A stretch of DNA of 64,000 bases from positions 1 to 64,000 of the forward strand of contig CAZVRK010000005.1 in assembly GCA_964629875.1 (NCBI GenBank), in the 5' to 3' direction. The DNA is from UBA3495 sp964629875. Lineage in GTDB: Bacteria > Chloroflexota > Dehalococcoidia > Lucifugimonadales > UBA3495. Both the position numbers and the translations under genes were made by a program. Below, piece after piece: positions 60,453 through 64,000 of the stretch. Numbering within the stretch: the stretch's first letter is position 1; each line of letters opens with the position of its first letter. The notes beneath the pieces are model-generated. The model did no database searches and was not told the origin of the DNA. It saw only the letters and a list, made by a program, of their open reading frames with translations.

Positions 60453-61550
60453 TTGGTTGATAAATCATTTATACGAAATAATATCGCATATGCTAACGTA
60501 GAAAAACTGGAAACCTTATTCCAGGAACAAATCAAGACAGGGTTTCATCCTGGTGCCGCCCTTGCGGTATATTACCAGGGAAGTCTTGTTGTGGACCTAT
60601 ATGGAGGTCTCGCGGATCGAGAATCTGGGAAGCAAGTCTCCTCTAATACCATGTTTATTTTGTATTCCTGTACTAAGCCACTAACGGCTGCATGCATATA
60701 CATCCTTTGGGAACGGGGTCTTTTACAATGGGATGAACCGGTTGCTACATACTGGCCTGAGTTTGCTAAGAATGGTAAAGACGAGATAACTATAAAACAG
60801 GTACTTACTCATCAGGGAGGATTCCCACAAACACCATCTTCACTTACATGGAATAAATGGGAAGATTGGGATTTTGTTACCAGCGTCCTATCCGAGGTGA
60901 CTCCGCAATATAAAGCGGGTGAAGTAATGGCATATCATCCACGTAATTTTGGCTGGGTGCTTGGAGAAGTGATAAGGCGAGTTGATGGTAGGCCTATCAA
61001 CCAGTTTATGTCTGAGGAAATCTTTGTTCCATTAGGTATGAAGGATAGCTACTTAGGACTGCCAACTTATCTAGAGGACAGAGTTTCACGAGTACATGCC
61101 ATGGAGGATTGTGATCGTGCAGGGGCTATCCCTATTTATAACCAACCAGAAGTGCATCGTTCAGTGCAGCCGTCAGGTGGAGGTATATCTACTGCACGAG
61201 ACATGGCTAAATTTTACTCTGTCATGAATTCAGGTGAGGGAGTAAATCTACTATCGCCTGAAACTATATCTGAAGTAACACGGATTCACGCAGAAGGTAC
61301 CGATAAGTCTCTTGGTGGCTATCGTCGTAGGGGATTAGGATTAGTGATCGGTGATCCAAGAATGGGTTGTACAGGACAATCTGATGAGAGTAGTTATGGA
61401 CATGCCGGGGCGGGAACATCCGTGGCTTGGGCAGATCCAGTATCCGAATTGTCATGTGCTTTTATAACTAATGGTTTTAGAGCCGAAAAGACCAATGTTC
61501 CACGGCTAAGTGCAATATGCAAAGCTGTACGAAGTTTATCGATAGTTTAG
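60453..61550 (+). CDS. Serine hydrolase, beta-lactamase-related (class C-like)
   Basis: A 365-residue protein of the beta-lactamase/transpeptidase-like family (EstB/LACTB type). S72-C-T-K75 is the SxxK motif with its usual L-Y-S-C-T-K-P-L-T-A. L-T-H-Q-G-G-F-P follows, then Y-H-P-R-N-F-G-W in the place of Y-x-N, and H-A-G-A-G-T-S near the end. Such enzymes hydrolyse esters or amides. No signal peptide, so intracellular. The start is TTG 60453 with a poor ribosome site. Confidence 0.87.
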   Translation: MVDKSFIRNNIAYANVEKLETLFQEQIKTGFHPGAALAVYYQGSLVVDLYGGLADRESGKQVSSNTMFILYSCTKPLTAACIYILWERGLLQWDEPVATYWPEFAKNGKDEITIKQVLTHQGGFPQTPSSLTWNKWEDWDFVTSVLSEVTPQYKAGEVMAYHPRNFGWVLGEVIRRVDGRPINQFMSEEIFVPLGMKDSYLGLPTYLEDRVSRVHAMEDCDRAGAIPIYNQPEVHRSVQPSGGGISTARDMAKFYSVMNSGEGVNLLSPETISEVTRIHAEGTDKSLGGYRRRGLGLVIGDPRMGCTGQSDESSYGHAGAGTSVAWADPVSELSCAFITNGFRAEKTNVPRLSAICKAVRSLSIV

Positions 61551-61592
61551 ATATCCATTCATATTATGTTGTAAATAATGCAGATTGATCAT

Positions 61593-62678
61593 TTAGTCGA
61601 AGGTTATGACACTTCTGGCAACACTCCCCGATTTCATATCCGTAAATGCCTGATTTAATTGATCTAGTCTTAGGTGTTGGGATACTAGTTCGTCTAATTT
61701 CAATCTGCCTTGTTTGTAAAATTCAATGTATTTAGGCATGTCGGTTCTAAATCTGTTTGAGCCCATAGAGCTGCCTTGTATTTTGCGTTCACGTCTTAGA
61801 AAACTTCCCGCATCGATCTCTATTTTTGTACCTTCAGGAATCATACCGATAATCGTGGCGGTGCCAGCGGGTCTCAACATTTCATAACATTGCTCCGCTG
61901 TATCTTTTAATCCGATCGCTTCAAATGAATAATCCACTCCGCCATCTGTCATGTCTATCACTTTCTGTACAACATCGCCAGTTGACGCGTCTACGACCTC
62001 TGTTGCGCCAAATTGAGTTGCTAAGCTTAATTTACTTTCAACAGTGTCAATAGCAATGATTCTTAATGCACCAGCTAGGACGGCTCCTTGTATACAGTTG
62101 AGTCCGACTCCGCCACATCCAACAACTGCCACGGTACTGCCAGGTTCAACCTTTGCTGTATTCATTGCAGCTCCCAAGCCTGTCGTAGCTCCGCATCCGA
62201 TAAGGGCAAGTCTATCAAACGGTACATCATCATCTACTTTAACCAGTGAATGCTCGTGAACTAGCATCAATTCCGCATACGTTCCCAACTGGGCAAATTG
62301 TGTAACGGCCTCACCATGTTGGCTTAATCGGGGTGGTTCATCTGGTCCACGGACAACATCTGTCCGAGTACATAAATGAGGTTGACCTCTTAGGCAGTAT
62401 TCACAATGTCCGCAGAATACCGAAAGACATAGAATTACTGAATCACCGGGTTTTACATAAGTTACTAAATTGCCGACTGATTCAACTGTCCCTGCTGCTT
62501 CATGCCCTAGGACTGCGGGCATTCTGATTCGATACTTTCCCTCAACAAAATGTAAATCACTGTGGCAGACGCCAGTTGCTCGGGTCCTGACTAGGACTTC
62601 ATTCGGCCCTGGATTATCAATAGAAATTTCTTCTACGTCTAGATGTTTGTTAATTTCTCGTAAAACTGCGGCTCTCAT
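61593..62678 (-). CDS. Zinc alcohol dehydrogenase, class III/NDMA-type-like
   Basis: A 361-residue medium-chain dehydrogenase. Catalytic zinc: G-V-C-H-S-D and L-G-H-E. Structural zinc: C-G-H-C-E-Y-C-L-R-G-Q-P-H-L-C. NAD site: V-V-G-C-G-G-V-G-L and I-A-I-D. An insertion at 110-130 makes it resemble class III/glutathione-type ADH. Probably oxidises a primary alcohol or aldehyde adduct. GGGGG just upstream of ATG 62678. Convergent with the serine hydrolase. Confidence 0.93.
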   Translation of the reverse strand: MRAAVLREINKHLDVEEISIDNPGPNEVLVRTRATGVCHSDLHFVEGKYRIRMPAVLGHEAAGTVESVGNLVTYVKPGDSVILCLSVFCGHCEYCLRGQPHLCTRTDVVRGPDEPPRLSQHGEAVTQFAQLGTYAELMLVHEHSLVKVDDDVPFDRLALIGCGATTGLGAAMNTAKVEPGSTVAVVGCGGVGLNCIQGAVLAGALRIIAIDTVESKLSLATQFGATEVVDASTGDVVQKVIDMTDGGVDYSFEAIGLKDTAEQCYEMLRPAGTATIIGMIPEGTKIEIDAGSFLRRERKIQGSSMGSNRFRTDMPKYIEFYKQGRLKLDELVSQHLRLDQLNQAFTDMKSGSVARSVITFD

Positions 62679-62730
62679 GCGAAACGCCCCCTATCTATAA
62701 TGTTCGGAGTGTCGATATACAATATATTGG

Positions 62731-63909
62731 CTAGTCTTCTGATGTTGGTGGTGTAAATTTTGGGAGAACGTCTTGTCCAAACCATTCTAATTGCTCAAGA
62801 GTTGCTTTCAACGGCATTCCCATATTTGTTACACCGATGTTTATTTCTTCTAAGCCTGGATATCTATCCTGAACTTCTTGTATCTGTTCTATTATGCGAT
62901 CCGGTGTTCCGCAAAACCAAGATCCGCTCTTAACGGCATCATCTATTGTAGGTAATTTGGCTAGAGGAGCTTTGACAGGATCTGTTAGGTCCTGTAACTG
63001 CTGATCTGTTAAGCCTGGTATAAATCCCAATGGTCCAAACATTTTGATCCGTTCCTCGACCCAATCTCTGGCTTGATTGATTGCTTCGGCCTCAGTATCG
63101 GCTAATTGAACGGAAAACCCGATAATAAGATCGCCGCCGAGTTTTGTTTCTTTCCCGTGTCTAGCTAGTGCTTCTTGCCATCGTTTGACTACCTCGTCAC
63201 TAGCTCCCCCTGTAGCAGCTCCACCGCCTATCATGCCTTTTATTCCATGTTTAGCCATAAAATCCAGAGATCTGTTACTACCACTGACAATTGGCTGCCA
63301 ACATTCAACTGGTAAATTTGTCGGTTTTGGGACTAGCGTTATGTTTTCTAATTCGTAGCCACGATAGGGTACTTTTGGAGGTATGTCATAGTATTTTCCT
63401 TTATGAGAGAAGGATCGTTCATTAAACGCTTTGAATATTATTTCAATTTGCTCTTCAAATATTTCTCTATTAGCATCCTGGTCCAAGATTGGGGATCCGA
63501 CGGTTTCTACTTCTCTCGTATGGTAGCCTCTCCCTACTCCGAATCGTACTCGTCCTTCAGTTAATATATCTGCGGTAGCGTAATCCTCGGCTAATCTCAA
63601 TGGATGCCACATAGGGGATATGTTAAATCCACATCCAAACCTGAGTTTTTTGGTCAGGTGTGCTAGGTGTACGAATAGCATCATTAGATTTGGTATACAT
63701 TCATATCCTTCTCTTTGGAAATGGTGTTCTGCTGCCCAGAAAGTGCTGTATCCGTATTTATCCATACAGGTAGCCATAGCTTCGCATTTATCAAAGACTG
63801 AAGCGAGATCGTGATCAGTTAGCCACCGGTCATTGGCGGGAGTGCCAGCGAATCCAATGTCGGTTAAATCTACGTTTCCTGCGAATAAGCTACCGATTTT
63901 AGTAATCAT
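62731..63909 (-). CDS. LLM-class flavin monooxygenase
   Basis: A 392-residue luciferase-like enzyme with F-W-A-A-E-H-H-F (catalytic His pair), G-C-G-F-N-I-S-P, and G-R-V-R-F-G-V-G-R-G-Y-H-T-R-E. It belongs to the larger alkanal/limonene-type subgroup. TAGGAGAAT before ATG. Starts 52 bases upstream of the ADH on the same strand, so both may be co-transcribed; an LLM oxygenase feeding an alcohol/aldehyde dehydrogenase is sensible. Substrate unknown. Confidence 0.92.
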   Translation of the reverse strand: MITKIGSLFAGNVDLTDIGFAGTPANDRWLTDHDLASVFDKCEAMATCMDKYGYSTFWAAEHHFQREGYECIPNLMMLFVHLAHLTKKLRFGCGFNISPMWHPLRLAEDYATADILTEGRVRFGVGRGYHTREVETVGSPILDQDANREIFEEQIEIIFKAFNERSFSHKGKYYDIPPKVPYRGYELENITLVPKPTNLPVECWQPIVSGSNRSLDFMAKHGIKGMIGGGAATGGASDEVVKRWQEALARHGKETKLGGDLIIGFSVQLADTEAEAINQARDWVEERIKMFGPLGFIPGLTDQQLQDLTDPVKAPLAKLPTIDDAVKSGSWFCGTPDRIIEQIQEVQDRYPGLEEINIGVTNMGMPLKATLEQLEWFGQDVLPKFTPPTSED

Positions 63910-64000
63910 ATTCTCCTACTTGACTTATAAATGGATCCATCCCGTGAATTTGCGCTTAATAATACACGATAACTATGGGAAGTGCTTGATTGATCGGTCT

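Overview
The window looks like chromosomal DNA of a free-living, streamlined marine or aquatic bacterium, most likely Chloroflexota of the SAR202 type (inference from gene content, not proven here). Base composition is AT-leaning, genes are densely packed on both strands, and TTG and GTG starts are common. There is an unusual load of oxidative-catabolism paralogues: five luciferase-like (LLM) flavin monooxygenases, two CaiB/BaiF CoA-transferases, two acyl-CoA dehydrogenases, an enoyl-CoA hydratase, two zinc alcohol dehydrogenases, an enolase-superfamily dehydratase, amidohydrolase and SMP-30 enzymes. One 100-base run of N (22430-22529) marks a scaffold gap, so this is probably a metagenome or single-cell assembly.

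Layout. 1-8.9 kb: end of a GMC oxidoreductase, an amidase operon with a small GatC-like partner, ferritin, a divergent Tag-like glycosylase, an MBL hydrolase, an Acr3 arsenite pump, a sugar-isomerase-like TIM barrel and a rhamnonate-dehydratase-like enzyme. 8.9-12.3 kb: DUF1330, an AhpD-like protein interrupted by an in-frame TGA that is best read as selenocysteine, an MFS carrier and a DapA-like lyase. 12.4-13.1 kb: a scar of a mobile element (tyrosine-recombinase remnant and 10-bp iterated repeats). 13.5-26.4 kb: catabolic genes (ADH, dihydroxyphthalate-decarboxylase-like protein, amidohydrolase, two LLM enzymes, MaoC-type hydratase, two CaiB proteins, MFS, PanE-like reductase). 26.4-40.1 kb: a coiled-coil protein, SMP-30, cupin, CoA-binding protein, the DUF1800/DUF1501/NHL trio, Fur, RecF, MscS, tRNA-Ile, cyclase, HNH and gamma-glutamyltransferase.

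40.2-51.2 kb holds the most interesting system. A nearly gapless minus-strand operon runs from a DUF378 protein through three unrecognised small proteins, a DICT-USP sensor fusion, a DNA photolyase, a 65-residue ORF, a YbjT-like SDR/DUF2867 protein, an SDR, a TIGR01777 protein and an FAD oxidoreductase. Just upstream is a regulator with a CarH-type cobalamin photosensor module (W-H-x8-E-H and a cobalt-ligating His) joined to a C-terminal Cro/CI helix-turn-helix, the reverse of the known CarH/LitR order and with a different DNA-binding fold. I infer a B12-based light switch controlling photorepair and stress genes.

51.5-64 kb returns to catabolism and housekeeping: acyl-CoA dehydrogenases, HIT, YqeK, LLM enzymes, enoyl-CoA hydratase, a Cys4-HTH regulator with its own multi-copy operator, an Lrp-type ligand domain, RsmG, an epimerase, a serine hydrolase, a zinc ADH and a final LLM enzyme. 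No rRNA, CRISPR array, intact transposon or replication origin was seen.
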